Numbered from the stretch's first letter, positions 36,673 to 45,852 are shown. The stretch: 64,000 nucleotides of DNA from Chthoniobacterales bacterium (GCA_039930045.1 JBDSQB010000009.1:62001-126000), one strand, 5' to 3'. Program-made: numbers and translations. The notes: generated from the sequence alone by a model not told the origin.

Positions 36673-37752
36673 CTATTCGTCGAGATCGTCCGGCGGTGTT
36701 TTGAGGAACGCGCGGAATTTTTTGCGGTCGTTGGCCTTGTCGTAGGCCTCTTCGGGAGAGATGCGGCCCATGCGCAGATGCTCGGAAATGGCGTCGTCGA
36801 GCGGCTGGTTGCCCTTGCGCTTGCCGACTTGCAACATACCGGGAATCTGGTGTGTCTTGGCTTCGCGAATCAAGTTCCCGATGGCCGTATCGGCGACGAG
36901 AATTTCCAAGGCCGCGACCCGGCCCGGCTTGTCGATGCGGCGGAAAAGATTCTGCGCGACAACGCCACGGAGCGACTCGGAAAGCGTCGCGCGGACCTGA
37001 TTTTGCTGGTCCACGGGGAAGACGTCGATGATGCGGTCCACGGTTTTGGCCGCGCTTGAAGTGTGCAAGGTGCCGAAAACCAAGTGACCCGTCGCTGCGG
37101 CGGTGAGGGCGAGTTCGATCGTTTCCAAGTCGCGCATTTCACCGACGAGAATGATGTCCGGATCTTCGCGCAACGCCCCGCGCAACGCGGAGGCAAACGA
37201 CTTCGTGTGGGTGCCGACCTCGCGATGATTCACGAGGCACTGCTGGCTGCGATGGACGAATTCGATGGGGTCTTCCACCGTGATGATGTGGTCGTGACGA
37301 TGCAGATTCGCATGATCAATCATGGCCGCGAGGGTTGTCGATTTGCCAGAACCCGTCGGGCCGGTGACCAGGACCAGCCCTTTTTTCAACATGGCGAGCC
37401 GCTTCAAAACCGGTGGCAATCCGAGATCTTCGCAGGTGAGAACCTTGCTCGGAATGATGCGGAACACGGCGGCGATGCCGTTCTTTTGATTGAGAAAGTT
37501 CGAGCGATAACGGGCGAAATTCTTGATCTCGTAGCCAAAATCGACGTCCCCAGTTTCCTCGAATTGCTTGATCTTGGCTTCGGGCGCAATCTCGTAAACC
37601 ATCGCTTTGAGGTCGTCATTTTCCAGCTCGGGATAATCAATGCGGACGAGTTCGCCGTGAATGCGCAGCATGGGCGGGTTGCCGGTGGAAAGATGAAGGT
37701 CAGAAGCATTCTGCTCCTTCATCAGCTTAAAAAATGGGTCGAGCTTGGCCAT
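36673..37752 (-). CDS. pilT: Type IV pilus retraction ATPase PilT
   Basis: 359 residues. KLDPFFKLMKEQNASDLHLSTG is the PilT N-terminus. Walker A GPTGSGKSTTLAAMID (about 130-145), Asp box TVEDPIEFVH, Walker B DIILVGEMRDLETIELALTAAATGHLV, His box GTLHTSSAAKTVDRIIDVFP, and the retraction motif IGNLIREAKTHQI (canonical AIRNLIREGK) are all seen. It pulls pilin subunits back into the inner membrane. It lies 36 bases upstream of the PilU-like gene on the same strand; a two-domain response regulator lies 141 bases further upstream. Confidence 0.95.
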   Translation of the reverse strand: MAKLDPFFKLMKEQNASDLHLSTGNPPMLRIHGELVRIDYPELENDDLKAMVYEIAPEAKIKQFEETGDVDFGYEIKNFARYRSNFLNQKNGIAAVFRIIPSKVLTCEDLGLPPVLKRLAMLKKGLVLVTGPTGSGKSTTLAAMIDHANLHRHDHIITVEDPIEFVHRSQQCLVNHREVGTHTKSFASALRGALREDPDIILVGEMRDLETIELALTAAATGHLVFGTLHTSSAAKTVDRIIDVFPVDQQNQVRATLSESLRGVVAQNLFRRIDKPGRVAALEILVADTAIGNLIREAKTHQIPGMLQVGKRKGNQPLDDAISEHLRMGRISPEEAYDKANDRKKFRAFLKTPPDDLDE

Positions 37753-37893
37753 GGTGAGGTAAGGTTACCCCACTAGATTAAGCAAACGGCGTGCTCAACT
37801 CGGTGCCACCATCAAAATAAGATGGGAGTTCCAGTCGAATCTGACTCCGCAAATTTGGCTGAATCGACCCCAACTCGACTCAGATTTTTTTCC

Positions 37894-38601
37894 TTAAAGC
37901 GAATCGAGGACGTTGCGAATTTCGCTCAGGAGCCGCTGCTGCGTGTAGGGCTTGGCGACAAATTCCTTCAAACCTTGGGAGAACATCCGATTTAGCTTGG
38001 TTTGGTCCGCAAATCCGCTGCTGAGAATGACCGCAACCGAGGGATTGATTTTTCTCAATTCTTCGAAAACCTGGTCACCGTGCATCCCTGGCATCGTAAA
38101 ATCGAGAATCACGAGGTCGATTTTTTCTCGGAGCTTCTTGTAATTGTCGATGGCTTCAAACCCATCCTTGGCCGTGACAACGCGGTAACCGTTTTCGGCG
38201 AGCATCATTTTGGCGAGCAGCATCACATGGACTTCGTCGTCCACGACCATAATGGTTTCCTTGGTGCCGCCCGGATTGGTGACGCTGACGTCGTTGATGA
38301 ATTCGACGGCTTGCGATTTCAGGCCTTTGAAAGCTAGGCTTTCGTCTGTCTTCTGCGGGGCCATGGCAACTGGCGCAAACGGTTTCTGCACGGTGTCCTT
38401 CGTTCCATCGAGATGAGTCAGCAGGGTGTGCACAGTGCTGGTGGCGCGCTCAACACTGCCCAGGCAGCTCTCCAGATGCTCCCACGTCGGGCCCTTGGTT
38501 TTCGTCGATTCACGAGCGAGATGGACGTAGCCCGAAATCTCCTGCAGGAGGTTGTTCAAGTCATTGGCTGTCGATTTTATCCATCGATTATCTTCAGACA
38601 T
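37894..38601 (-). CDS. Response regulator with a DHp-like N-terminal region lacking His
   Basis: 235 residues. The receiver (about 116-235) is canonical: Asp121/122, phosphoacceptor Asp167 in LVILDFTMPGMHG, Ser194/195 and Lys217 in FVAKPYT. Residues 5-68 resemble the dimerisation helices of hybrid kinases, but the expected AHDFNNLL is TANDLNNLL, with Asn13 where the phosphorylated His should be. No ATPase domain follows. It probably dimerises through that hairpin, or mimics a kinase surface. Proximity to pilT/pilU suggests motility control; no DNA-binding domain is present. Confidence 0.85.
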   Translation of the reverse strand: MSEDNRWIKSTANDLNNLLQEISGYVHLARESTKTKGPTWEHLESCLGSVERATSTVHTLLTHLDGTKDTVQKPFAPVAMAPQKTDESLAFKGLKSQAVEFINDVSVTNPGGTKETIMVVDDEVHVMLLAKMMLAENGYRVVTAKDGFEAIDNYKKLREKIDLVILDFTMPGMHGDQVFEELRKINPSVAVILSSGFADQTKLNRMFSQGLKEFVAKPYTQQRLLSEIRNVLDSL

Positions 38602-38641
38602 AAACAGAAAATCAAAAAAACCGGCTCACTGAGCCCGACCT

Positions 38642-38737
38642 TTATTGGGCATTATCGAAATCGTCGTTTTTGCAGGCCCACCACACGCAGCCGAGAAGAG
38701 TGAAAGCAACAATCGTAAAACTACCTAAAGTGAGCAT
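38642..38737 (-). CDS. Possible 31-residue membrane peptide
   Basis: Encodes MLTLGSFTIVAFTLLGCVWW then ACKNDDFDNAQ, a single transmembrane helix and an acidic tail. The tail faintly recalls CcoS-type oxidase assembly peptides (W-x-x-x-N/S-x-x-F-D-D), but it is too short to assign. No good ribosome site is seen. It occupies the 262-base gap between the response regulator and accA, which otherwise holds nothing I recognise. Confidence 0.35.
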   Translation of the reverse strand: MLTLGSFTIVAFTLLGCVWWACKNDDFDNAQ

Positions 38738-38863
38738 TAAAAAATGGGTTAAGGGCGATGGACTGTGAGTTGTTTGAGCAGTTATCAGGTGAAAGGCTGA
38801 TGGCTATTCTCAGCTATGGCAACCAAAATTGCGGAAATTATGCGGAGTTCCGAGAAATCCGCC

Positions 38864-39865
38864 CTAAGCCCGCCTTTTGGCCGCACGCACTACATCGGAG
38901 TTTGAGTCGGGGTCGAAAAATTTGCCGAAGTTTCGGAACTTCTCGTAGCGCGCCTGTAGGAGTTGCTCCCTCGGCACTGGGCTCAAGGCATCGAGCGAGG
39001 CCAGCAGCGAGGCTTTTAAAAGCTCCGCCGAAGCCTTCGGATCGTGATGTGCCCCGCCCTCGGGTTCGCGGACCACGCCATCGACAAGGCCGAGTTCGAC
39101 CAAGTGAGTGGAGGAAAGTTTCAATGCCTCCGCTGCCTCCGGGGCGAAGCTACGGTGTTTCCACAAAATCGCCGCGCAACCCTCGGGGCTGATCACGGAA
39201 TAATAGGCATTTTCCATGATCAAAACGTGATCGGCGACACCAATTCCGAGCGCGCCGCCCGAGCCGCCTTCGCCAATGACTACGGAAACAATCGGCACGT
39301 TCAGCAGCATCATTTCGCGAATATTTACCGCAATGGATTCCGCAATGTGACGCTCCTCCGCGCCGACGCCGGGATAAGCGCCGGGAGTGTCGATCAGGGA
39401 AACGATCGGGAGCTGAAATTTATCCGCCAGTCGCATCAGCCGCAACGCCTTGCGATAACCCTCGGGATTGGCGCTACCGAAGTTGCGATGGACGTTTTCC
39501 TTGGTGTTGCGACCTTTTTGATGGCCGATGACGACGCACCTATAATCACCAATCGTCGCCAACCCGCCGGGCATCGCTGGATCGTCGCCAAAAAGCCGGT
39601 CGCCGTGCAACTCGACAAAATCCGTGAAGCATTCCTCCAGATAATTCAGGTAAAAGGGACGCGCCGTGTGCCGGGCGATCTGCACGCGCTGCCAAGCGGT
39701 GAGATTGCTGTAAATCTCCGAGCGAAGCTGGACGATTTTTTTCTCCATGCTCTGCACCTCGGAATCAAGGTCGAAGCTGCTGGCCTTGGAATGTTTCTTC
39801 AGATCCTCGATCTTTTTTTCGAGTTCGACGATCGGCTTTTCAAAATCGAGGGGTTGGACTTTCAT
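38864..39865 (-). CDS. accA: Acetyl-CoA carboxylase carboxyltransferase subunit alpha
   Basis: Transfers CO2 from biotin-BCCP to acetyl-CoA with AccD, giving malonyl-CoA. 333 residues. The N-terminal coiled segment (LDFEKPIVELEKKIEDLKKH) is typical of AccA. Conserved blocks: GGLATIGDYRCVVIGHQKG, NFGSANPEGYRKALRLM, DTPGAYPGVGAEERHIAES and IGEGGSGGALGIGVAD, with the oxyanion glycines. AccB, AccC and AccD are not in the window. It lies 5 bases downstream of the LysM/YkuD-like gene on the same strand. Confidence 0.97.
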   Translation of the reverse strand: MKVQPLDFEKPIVELEKKIEDLKKHSKASSFDLDSEVQSMEKKIVQLRSEIYSNLTAWQRVQIARHTARPFYLNYLEECFTDFVELHGDRLFGDDPAMPGGLATIGDYRCVVIGHQKGRNTKENVHRNFGSANPEGYRKALRLMRLADKFQLPIVSLIDTPGAYPGVGAEERHIAESIAVNIREMMLLNVPIVSVVIGEGGSGGALGIGVADHVLIMENAYYSVISPEGCAAILWKHRSFAPEAAEALKLSSTHLVELGLVDGVVREPEGGAHHDPKASAELLKASLLASLDALSPVPREQLLQARYEKFRNFGKFFDPDSNSDVVRAAKRRA

Positions 39866-39870
39866 GCGTA

Positions 39871-40716
39871 TCAGGGCAAAATCGTAACCGGTGTTCCACG
39901 ATTAACGAGCGCAAAAATTTCCTCCAGATCGCCCGGACTCAACTGCGCCCCAGCGCCCGGCACCTCGACATCCGCCGGACTGCCGTCCTCGATCACCGAC
40001 CAGAGGGTTAACCCGTTGCTGGACAACGTGATCCAGCGGCTGCTACCGACGTAATTCTTGTCTCCAAAGGCCACGCGTTTGCCGTCGTGCCAGGCGATTT
40101 TCTCGCTCACGACGATCCCTTCCGCCGACGGATTGGGCGGCAGGCTGGCGACGACGAGCGGGTAATCTTTGAAGAATACGCCGTTGTCCTTCAGCGTGAT
40201 CAGTTTGTCCTTGGCCGAGATCTCCAGGCTGAAATTTCCGGTCGGAATGATGAAGCGATCTCCCGGATGAATCAGGAGCCGGTCGATGTTGTTGGCGCGA
40301 ATGATGAGGTCGAACGACACCTTGTTTTTCGACGCGATGCGGGCCAGCGAATCACCGGGGACGACGGTGTATTCGGTCTTGTTCGGCCCCGGTGTGCGCG
40401 AGAAAAATTCTTCAATATTCAGATCGCCGAGCATCTTGCGGGCGTCGGAGATTTTATTGGAACTCGGATGGTCGGTGAGAAATTGCTGCAAGGCGGCGAT
40501 GGCTTCCGTGCGCGGCTTACCCTTCAAACTCGCGGTCACGGCATCGAAATCGGCCGAAGATCGGTCCGGCGTCGGCGCGGCTTTCGCAGTGATCGCGGCC
40601 TTCGATTTCACGATTTTCTGCGGCTTCAGATAGAGGTTGTAGGCATACCAGGCGGCTCCGCCGAAAATGCCGGCGACGAGGATGAGCAAGACCAATACTT
40701 TGACGATAGTTTTCAT
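39871..40716 (-). CDS. LysM protein with a degenerate, probably inactive L,D-transpeptidase domain
   Basis: 281 residues from ATG 40716. A signal anchor (about 4-28) is followed by a helical pair (about 58-100), a LysM peptidoglycan-binding module (EYTVVPGDSLARIASKNKVSF, then RANNIDRLLIHPGDRFIIP, about 115-158), and a YkuD-shaped domain (about 162-281). The YkuD active-site block HGT...SxGCxRLS is replaced: where GCxRLS should be, the chain reads GAGAQLS (254-260), followed by the normal DLEEIFALVNRGTPVTIL ending. The catalytic Cys, its His and the Arg are therefore missing. A wall-binding structural or regulatory role is inferred. Confidence 0.8.
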   Translation of the reverse strand: MKTIVKVLVLLILVAGIFGGAAWYAYNLYLKPQKIVKSKAAITAKAAPTPDRSSADFDAVTASLKGKPRTEAIAALQQFLTDHPSSNKISDARKMLGDLNIEEFFSRTPGPNKTEYTVVPGDSLARIASKNKVSFDLIIRANNIDRLLIHPGDRFIIPTGNFSLEISAKDKLITLKDNGVFFKDYPLVVASLPPNPSAEGIVVSEKIAWHDGKRVAFGDKNYVGSSRWITLSSNGLTLWSVIEDGSPADVEVPGAGAQLSPGDLEEIFALVNRGTPVTILP

Positions 40717-40739
40717 CGGAGAATACAGAACACGTTGAC

Positions 40740-41261
40740 TTAGAGGAGTTTGCGTCGGCGCAGATCCTTTACGTTGCCCTCCAGCGATTGCTGGATGAGG
40801 TCCATGGAAAATTTCAAAAGACACACTTCCCAGGCATCGTCCACGCCTTGGATGATCACGCTCACCTCGTCGTTCATGGCGATGCGGGCGTCGATGGTGT
40901 TGATCACGAGTTCCATCGTTTCGTGGGCGGTCGTCTCGGTGATGTCGCGTTTCACGATCTGCATTCCGTAGCGCAGAAACGGCCCCAAGTCGGGCTGGTG
41001 GCGAAGCATTTCGGCAAATTGACCGGCCTTTTCCCCGAATCCCTCCAGTAAAATCCGGGACATTTTTTCCGGGGTCAGCAACTGCGGACGCTCGGCTTCG
41101 ATGCGGCCCTCGCGCACGCGGATTTCGTTGGCCCGATCCATCAATTCCGTAACGAGATAGAATCGAAAAGTGGTGGTTCCAAATGTCTGGATGGAACGCC
41201 GCGGCGGACGAATGACGACCGTATTTTCGATCGCATATTGAAAATCATCCGGGCTGAACAT
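40740..41261 (-). CDS. Conserved-looking protein of unknown function
   Basis: 173 residues from ATG 41261 (MFSPDDFQYAIENTVVIRPP); the frame stays open upstream but only in sequence overlapping the next gene. Acidic helical protein: LVTELMDRANEIRVREGRIE, PEKMSRILLEGFGEKAGQFAEMLRHQPD, ITETTAHETMELVINTIDARIAMNDEVSVIIQG. No signal peptide or membrane segment. It lies 23 bases upstream of the LysM protein gene and 65 bases downstream of the GT-C-like gene. No family recognised; co-transcription suggests an envelope link, nothing more. Confidence 0.65.
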   Translation of the reverse strand: MFSPDDFQYAIENTVVIRPPRRSIQTFGTTTFRFYLVTELMDRANEIRVREGRIEAERPQLLTPEKMSRILLEGFGEKAGQFAEMLRHQPDLGPFLRYGMQIVKRDITETTAHETMELVINTIDARIAMNDEVSVIIQGVDDAWEVCLLKFSMDLIQQSLEGNVKDLRRRKLL

Positions 41262-41326
41262 GGACGCCGAAGATGCCACGCCGCATCGGGACGGTCCAAT
41301 CAAAGTTTCTCCGCCCCAGAGCGGTT

Positions 41327-42997
41327 TCACGGGTCGCCGTCCTCCAATTTGCGAGCGGCGAAGGCGGAGAATCCCCTTTCTGCGGCGCGAGCCCAAAAGA
41401 GGGCGAGCGGCTGCTCCGGCGAGGTGCGGATGAACTGGTGCGGACCAGGGGCGAGTTCCATCGCATTCGTAAAGGGCTGGCCGTCGAGCGTGCCGGCGAC
41501 CGGGCCATTTTTTCCGACGATCACGTAGCGCTCGGGCACACCGACCTCGAAGGAATAGTGAGCGGAGGTGGAGTCGGATGCGGTGAGATCCTGACCCAAA
41601 ACGGACGTGCCGCGTCCGATGCGGAGGTAATGTTTTTCCACAAACGCCTCGGCGCGATGGGGCAGGCGGTTGGTGCGGGTCACTGCCGTCCGAGTGGCGA
41701 TGAGACGCTCGGGAATGTCGTCTGGCAGATCGCCCGCGATCAATTTCCGGCGCGTCTGCGTTTCGAGACAATAGTAATAAGGACGCCGCCGGAAGATCGC
41801 CTCGCCCTTCGCGTCCATCACGTAGTCGTCGGGCCCGGTGAGTTTGAGCACAATGGCGAGAAACCGCTCGTAGCGACCGGGGTTTGGCGTGTTGTCGATG
41901 GGATCGCGCAGCAACGGCACCAGTAAACCGGCGACGACAGTCAGCCCTGGCAATGGTTGCAGCCAGCGGGGAAACCGGTCGGTCACCCAGATCAAACCGG
42001 GAGCCAGGACCAGCATGAGCATCGGAGTCAACGGGAGGAAATCCTGATTCGTCAGCGGCGTCAGCAAAGACCAGAAACTGACCAGCAGCCCGCCGTAAAT
42101 TGCGGTGCCCAAAACGAGAAATGCAGACCGGAAAGCGATGCCTTTTTTTTCGCGATGGAGAAACCATGCTACTAGGACGGCGGCGATCAGCAAGCCGGGG
42201 AAAACCAACATGGTCGGATCGAACTCCGGCACGCTGGCGGCGGACCGCGTGTTGTGATGAAACAGGCAGTAAACCATTTCCCGCAAGCCGCCGCGCCATT
42301 GTATATAGCCGGTGAGTGCCAGCGGAATGATCAGGCTCCCGGCGACGAGCAGGGCAAACTGGCCCGCGATTTTTTTCCACTCGATAGGACTGCGGGAGAG
42401 CTTTTGCAGCACGAGCCAGAAAGCGGCGGCAAGGGTGAAACTGACGATGAGGAGCGCCGTTTTAATGGAAGTCCCGAGCGTCGCGCCGAGGAGCAGGCCA
42501 GCCAGAAAGAGACGAGTTCCATTCTTATCTGCGGAGAGCAGAACGAGAAGCGTCAGCATCCAGAGCAACGCCCAGAGCACATCGGCCCGGAACTCCAGTG
42601 AGGTAAAGAAAAACGTCGCCTCGCAGGCCGTCAGCAACATCGCCCACCAACCTGTGCGCACGTCGTAAATCCTTCGACCCAAGGCATAAACGCACCACAA
42701 GGTCAGCGCGAAGAGCGGCAATTCCGCGATGCGCATCGCGACTAAAATATCCGCGCGCTCGCCGAGCAAGCTCAGTAACGGCGCATAAAAAATGTGGAAA
42801 AGCGGCGTGTGATTATCAAAAAAATCGCGGTAAGGCAGCAGTCCCCGCGTCCAGCCCCAGACGACGTGCAAATGCTGTGGCTCGTCCGAATCGATGCGAA
42901 ACCGGCTGATCGCCCGCCAGCGCCACACCGCCAGAAAAACGAGCAGCGCGACTCCGAACCAAGTCTCCCAGCGGGCCAGATTCCTGACCCGGTTCAT
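41327..42997 (-). CDS. GT-C/ArnT-like membrane glycosyltransferase
   Basis: 556 residues with about 10-12 transmembrane helices and a C-terminal soluble part (about 400-556). After the first helix come RIDSDEPQHLHVVWGWTRGLLPYRDFFDNHTPLFH (about 32-66). The acidic DSDEPQH and the later D-N-H-T-P-L are the pattern of dolichyl/polyprenyl-phosphate-mannose-type GT-C enzymes. The start at 42997 is fixed by the 4-base ATGA overlap with the serB stop and by MNRVRNLARWE. Probably glycosylates a lipid or protein at the periplasmic face; the donor is not readable. Confidence 0.78.
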   Translation of the reverse strand: MNRVRNLARWETWFGVALLVFLAVWRWRAISRFRIDSDEPQHLHVVWGWTRGLLPYRDFFDNHTPLFHIFYAPLLSLLGERADILVAMRIAELPLFALTLWCVYALGRRIYDVRTGWWAMLLTACEATFFFTSLEFRADVLWALLWMLTLLVLLSADKNGTRLFLAGLLLGATLGTSIKTALLIVSFTLAAAFWLVLQKLSRSPIEWKKIAGQFALLVAGSLIIPLALTGYIQWRGGLREMVYCLFHHNTRSAASVPEFDPTMLVFPGLLIAAVLVAWFLHREKKGIAFRSAFLVLGTAIYGGLLVSFWSLLTPLTNQDFLPLTPMLMLVLAPGLIWVTDRFPRWLQPLPGLTVVAGLLVPLLRDPIDNTPNPGRYERFLAIVLKLTGPDDYVMDAKGEAIFRRRPYYYCLETQTRRKLIAGDLPDDIPERLIATRTAVTRTNRLPHRAEAFVEKHYLRIGRGTSVLGQDLTASDSTSAHYSFEVGVPERYVIVGKNGPVAGTLDGQPFTNAMELAPGPHQFIRTSPEQPLALFWARAAERGFSAFAARKLEDGDP

Positions 42998-43854
42998 TTG
43001 GGTGCGATGCCCATGAAATACAGGACGGCGCGCAGATCCGAGTGTTGAATGCGGCATTTCACGGCGGCGTTTACTGCGGGTTTGGCGTGGTAGGCGATGC
43101 CGAGTCCGGCGGTTTGAAGCATGGGTAAATCGTTCGCGCCGTCGCCGATGGCGATGGTTTCCGCGAGAGAAATGCCCATTTGAGTTGCAGTCGATTCGAG
43201 GATGCGTTGCTTCTCCTCACGGCCCCCAACGGGCAGCACAGGCGCGCCGGTGAGCGTGTCGTTTTCAATGATCGGATCGTTGGAAAAATCCTCGCCCGCG
43301 CCCAATATCTCCCTAACTCGACTCGTGAAAAACTTGAAGCCACCCGAGACGATGATCGTGCGGATCTGGTGCGCGTTCAGCGCCTCGAACATCTCCTTCG
43401 CGCCCGCCATCCAGCGGATGTTTTCGTAGGCGCGATCCAGGATTCCCGCAGGCTGGCCCGCCAGCAGGGCGACGCGTTCCTGGAGCGAACCGGCGAAGTC
43501 GATCTCGCCATTCATCGCGCGCGCGGTGATCGCCTTGACTCGCTCGCCGACTCCGCAAAACGCCGCGATGTCGTCGAGAAATTCGTTTTCCACCAAGGTC
43601 GATTCCATGTCGGTGACGAGCAGTTTTTTCATCCGGGTCGCAGCATCCTGCACCGCGTAATCGACCTGTCGCGGCGCGGCCCAATTTGCCAGTTCCACAT
43701 CGGAGATCGCCCCGGTAAATGTCACATCGACCGCGCAATCGAGCTGCTGGATTTCCTCCACCTGCACGCTGGTGCGCTCGAGAAGCGCCTCGACGCTGAG
43801 GCGCGTTTCAATCGGCAACCCATCGGTGTTCACAATCGTCAAAATCTGTTTCAT
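42994..43854 (-). CDS. serB: Phosphoserine phosphatase SerB
   Basis: Last step of serine synthesis: phosphoserine to serine. 286 residues from ATG 43854 (MKQILTIVNTDGLP); an upstream start at 43878 adds 8 residues. An N-terminal ACT-like domain (about 1-75) precedes the HAD domain. HAD motif I is DMEST (82-86), where SerB normally has DMDST, so the general acid/base Asp is Glu. Motif II is in IIVSGGFKFFT, and motif IV is AIGDGANDLPML. It heads the leftward string serB-GT-C-unknown-LysM-accA and is divergent from the phosphohexomutase with 54 bases between. Confidence 0.92.
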   Translation of the reverse strand: MKQILTIVNTDGLPIETRLSVEALLERTSVQVEEIQQLDCAVDVTFTGAISDVELANWAAPRQVDYAVQDAATRMKKLLVTDMESTLVENEFLDDIAAFCGVGERVKAITARAMNGEIDFAGSLQERVALLAGQPAGILDRAYENIRWMAGAKEMFEALNAHQIRTIIVSGGFKFFTSRVREILGAGEDFSNDPIIENDTLTGAPVLPVGGREEKQRILESTATQMGISLAETIAIGDGANDLPMLQTAGLGIAYHAKPAVNAAVKCRIQHSDLRAVLYFMGIAPK

Positions 43855-43908
43855 CGAGCCGAGAACATAGGTTTGCAATCGCCCCGGTGAAAGTCTAAAG
43901 CCATAGCC

Positions 43909-45852
43909 ATGAGTGATCGTTTCTCCCTAATTGAATCCGCCGTCGCCAACGCCCAGCTTCTCCCAGCCACGGCGGAAAATATCCAGCTTCTCCTCTCGCG
44001 CAGCACCGATCCGGTGGCCGCCGCGAGCATCGACGAATTGATCGCGACGGGGAATTGGACGGAACTGAACGACCGCTTTTTTCGCACGCTGGCCTTTGGC
44101 ACCGGCGGCCTGCGCGGACGCACCATCGGCAAGACGGTGACCGCCGCCGAGCACGGGACTTTGAACGCACTCGGGCGGCCGCAGTTTCCCTGCATCGGGA
44201 CGAATGCGATGAATTTTTATAACATCAGCCGCGCCACGCAGGGTCTGGTCGCGTATCTGAAAAACGTGGTGCCCGCCGGCAGCAAACCGAGCATCGCCAT
44301 CGCGCACGACACGCGCCATTTCTCCCGCGACTTCGCCGAGTATGTGGCGAAGGTGGCCACGGAACTCGGCTGCGATATTTATCTCTGCGCCGCGCCGCGC
44401 TCGACGCCGGAATTGAGCTTCGCCGTGCGCCATGTGGGAGCAACGGCGGGAATCGTGCTGACGGCGAGCCACAACCCGCCGCACGACAACGGGTTTAAGG
44501 TGTATTTCAGCGACGGCGCGCAGGTGGTGGAGCCGCACGCGACGGGGATTATCAAGCAGGTGAACGCAGTGGAAAGCGACATTTACACGCCCGTGGCCGA
44601 TCCCGGCACGCTTCATGTGTTGGCCGATGAACTCGACGCCGCCTATATGACGCGGCTGGAGTCGCTCCTGCTCGACCCGGCGATGGTGAAGGCGTCGGAT
44701 TTGAAGGTGGTCTTTACGCCGATCCACGGCACGGGTGGCGAGATCATTGTGCCGATGCTGAAGCGACTCGGGTTTAGCTATTCCACGGTCGTGGAGCAGG
44801 ATGTGCGGGACGGACGTTTCCCGACGGTGAAAAGTCCGAATCCCGAAAATGCCGACGCGCTGGCGATGGGCGTGGCGCTTGCGGAAAAAACGGAGGCGGA
44901 TGTGGTGATCGCCACCGATCCCGACTGCGACCGCATGGGAGTCGCGTATCGTTCATCGAATGGCGCGATGGAATTGCTCACGGGGAATCAGATCGGCTCG
45001 CTGATGGCGTGGTATCGCGCGACGACGTTGTTCGCTCAGGGCATACTAACCTCGGCCAACAAAAAGAACGCGGTCATCATCAAGACCTACGTCACAACCG
45101 ACCTGCAAAAAGCCATTGCCGAAAAGCTCGGCATCCGCTGCGTCGAGACGCTCACCGGTTTTAAATACATCGGCGAAAAACTCGGCAAATACGAAAACCA
45201 GATTCCGATGGAACTCCGGTCTAACTATCGCCAGCTATCCGATGCCGAGACGCGCAAACTGCGTCTGGAGCATTCCAGTTTCTATGTCTTCGGCGGCGAG
45301 GAAAGCTACGGTTACAGCGGGGCGGATTTTGCCCGCGACAAGGACGGTAATGGAGCGACGGTGATGTTTGCCGAGGTGGCGGCCTACGCCAAGACGAACG
45401 GCCTGACGCTCGACCAGTTGCTCGATCACATTTACGCGGAGTTCGGTTACTATCTGGAGAATGCGAAATCGCTCACTTTCGAGGGCGCGGAAGGCGCGGC
45501 GCAGATCGCGAAACTGGTCGCCAGCTACGCCAGCCATCCGCCGACGGTTCTCGCCGACAGCCCGGTGGCGAAGACGACGAATTTCGCCGTGGAAGATCTC
45601 ACCGACATCGAGGGCGACGCCATTCCCAAGGAAAAAATGCTCATGATCGAGCTAACCGATGGCCGTCGCATCGCGGTTCGCCCCTCGGGTACGGAACCGA
45701 AGATCAAGTTCTATCTCTTCGCCAAAGTGAGCCCGCCCGCAGATCGTCCGTTCACTCCCGAGGAACTGGCCGCGCTCAAGGAATCAACCGTCCATTCGCT
45801 GGCTCATCTCTGGTCTAACATCGAGACCGACGTGGCAATCCGGCTGCTCTAA
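43909..45852 (+). CDS. Phosphoglucomutase/phosphomannomutase-type phosphohexomutase
   Basis: Alpha-D-phosphohexomutase, 647 residues, longer than the 460-residue ManB type and close to the PgcA-like group. Phosphoserine loop VLTASHNPPHDNGFKVYF with Ser187; metal loop ATDPDCDRMGVAY; sugar loop FGGEESYGYSGADFARDKDGNGA; phosphate loop VRPSGTEPKIKFYLF. FGTGGLRGRTIG at about 63-74 is the substrate-proximal entry. Likely interconverts glucose or mannose 1- and 6-phosphates for glycogen or polysaccharide synthesis. Sugar specificity is not readable. It is followed by an unknown protein after 34 bases. Confidence 0.92.
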   Translation: MSDRFSLIESAVANAQLLPATAENIQLLLSRSTDPVAAASIDELIATGNWTELNDRFFRTLAFGTGGLRGRTIGKTVTAAEHGTLNALGRPQFPCIGTNAMNFYNISRATQGLVAYLKNVVPAGSKPSIAIAHDTRHFSRDFAEYVAKVATELGCDIYLCAAPRSTPELSFAVRHVGATAGIVLTASHNPPHDNGFKVYFSDGAQVVEPHATGIIKQVNAVESDIYTPVADPGTLHVLADELDAAYMTRLESLLLDPAMVKASDLKVVFTPIHGTGGEIIVPMLKRLGFSYSTVVEQDVRDGRFPTVKSPNPENADALAMGVALAEKTEADVVIATDPDCDRMGVAYRSSNGAMELLTGNQIGSLMAWYRATTLFAQGILTSANKKNAVIIKTYVTTDLQKAIAEKLGIRCVETLTGFKYIGEKLGKYENQIPMELRSNYRQLSDAETRKLRLEHSSFYVFGGEESYGYSGADFARDKDGNGATVMFAEVAAYAKTNGLTLDQLLDHIYAEFGYYLENAKSLTFEGAEGAAQIAKLVASYASHPPTVLADSPVAKTTNFAVEDLTDIEGDAIPKEKMLMIELTDGRRIAVRPSGTEPKIKFYLFAKVSPPADRPFTPEELAALKESTVHSLAHLWSNIETDVAIRLL

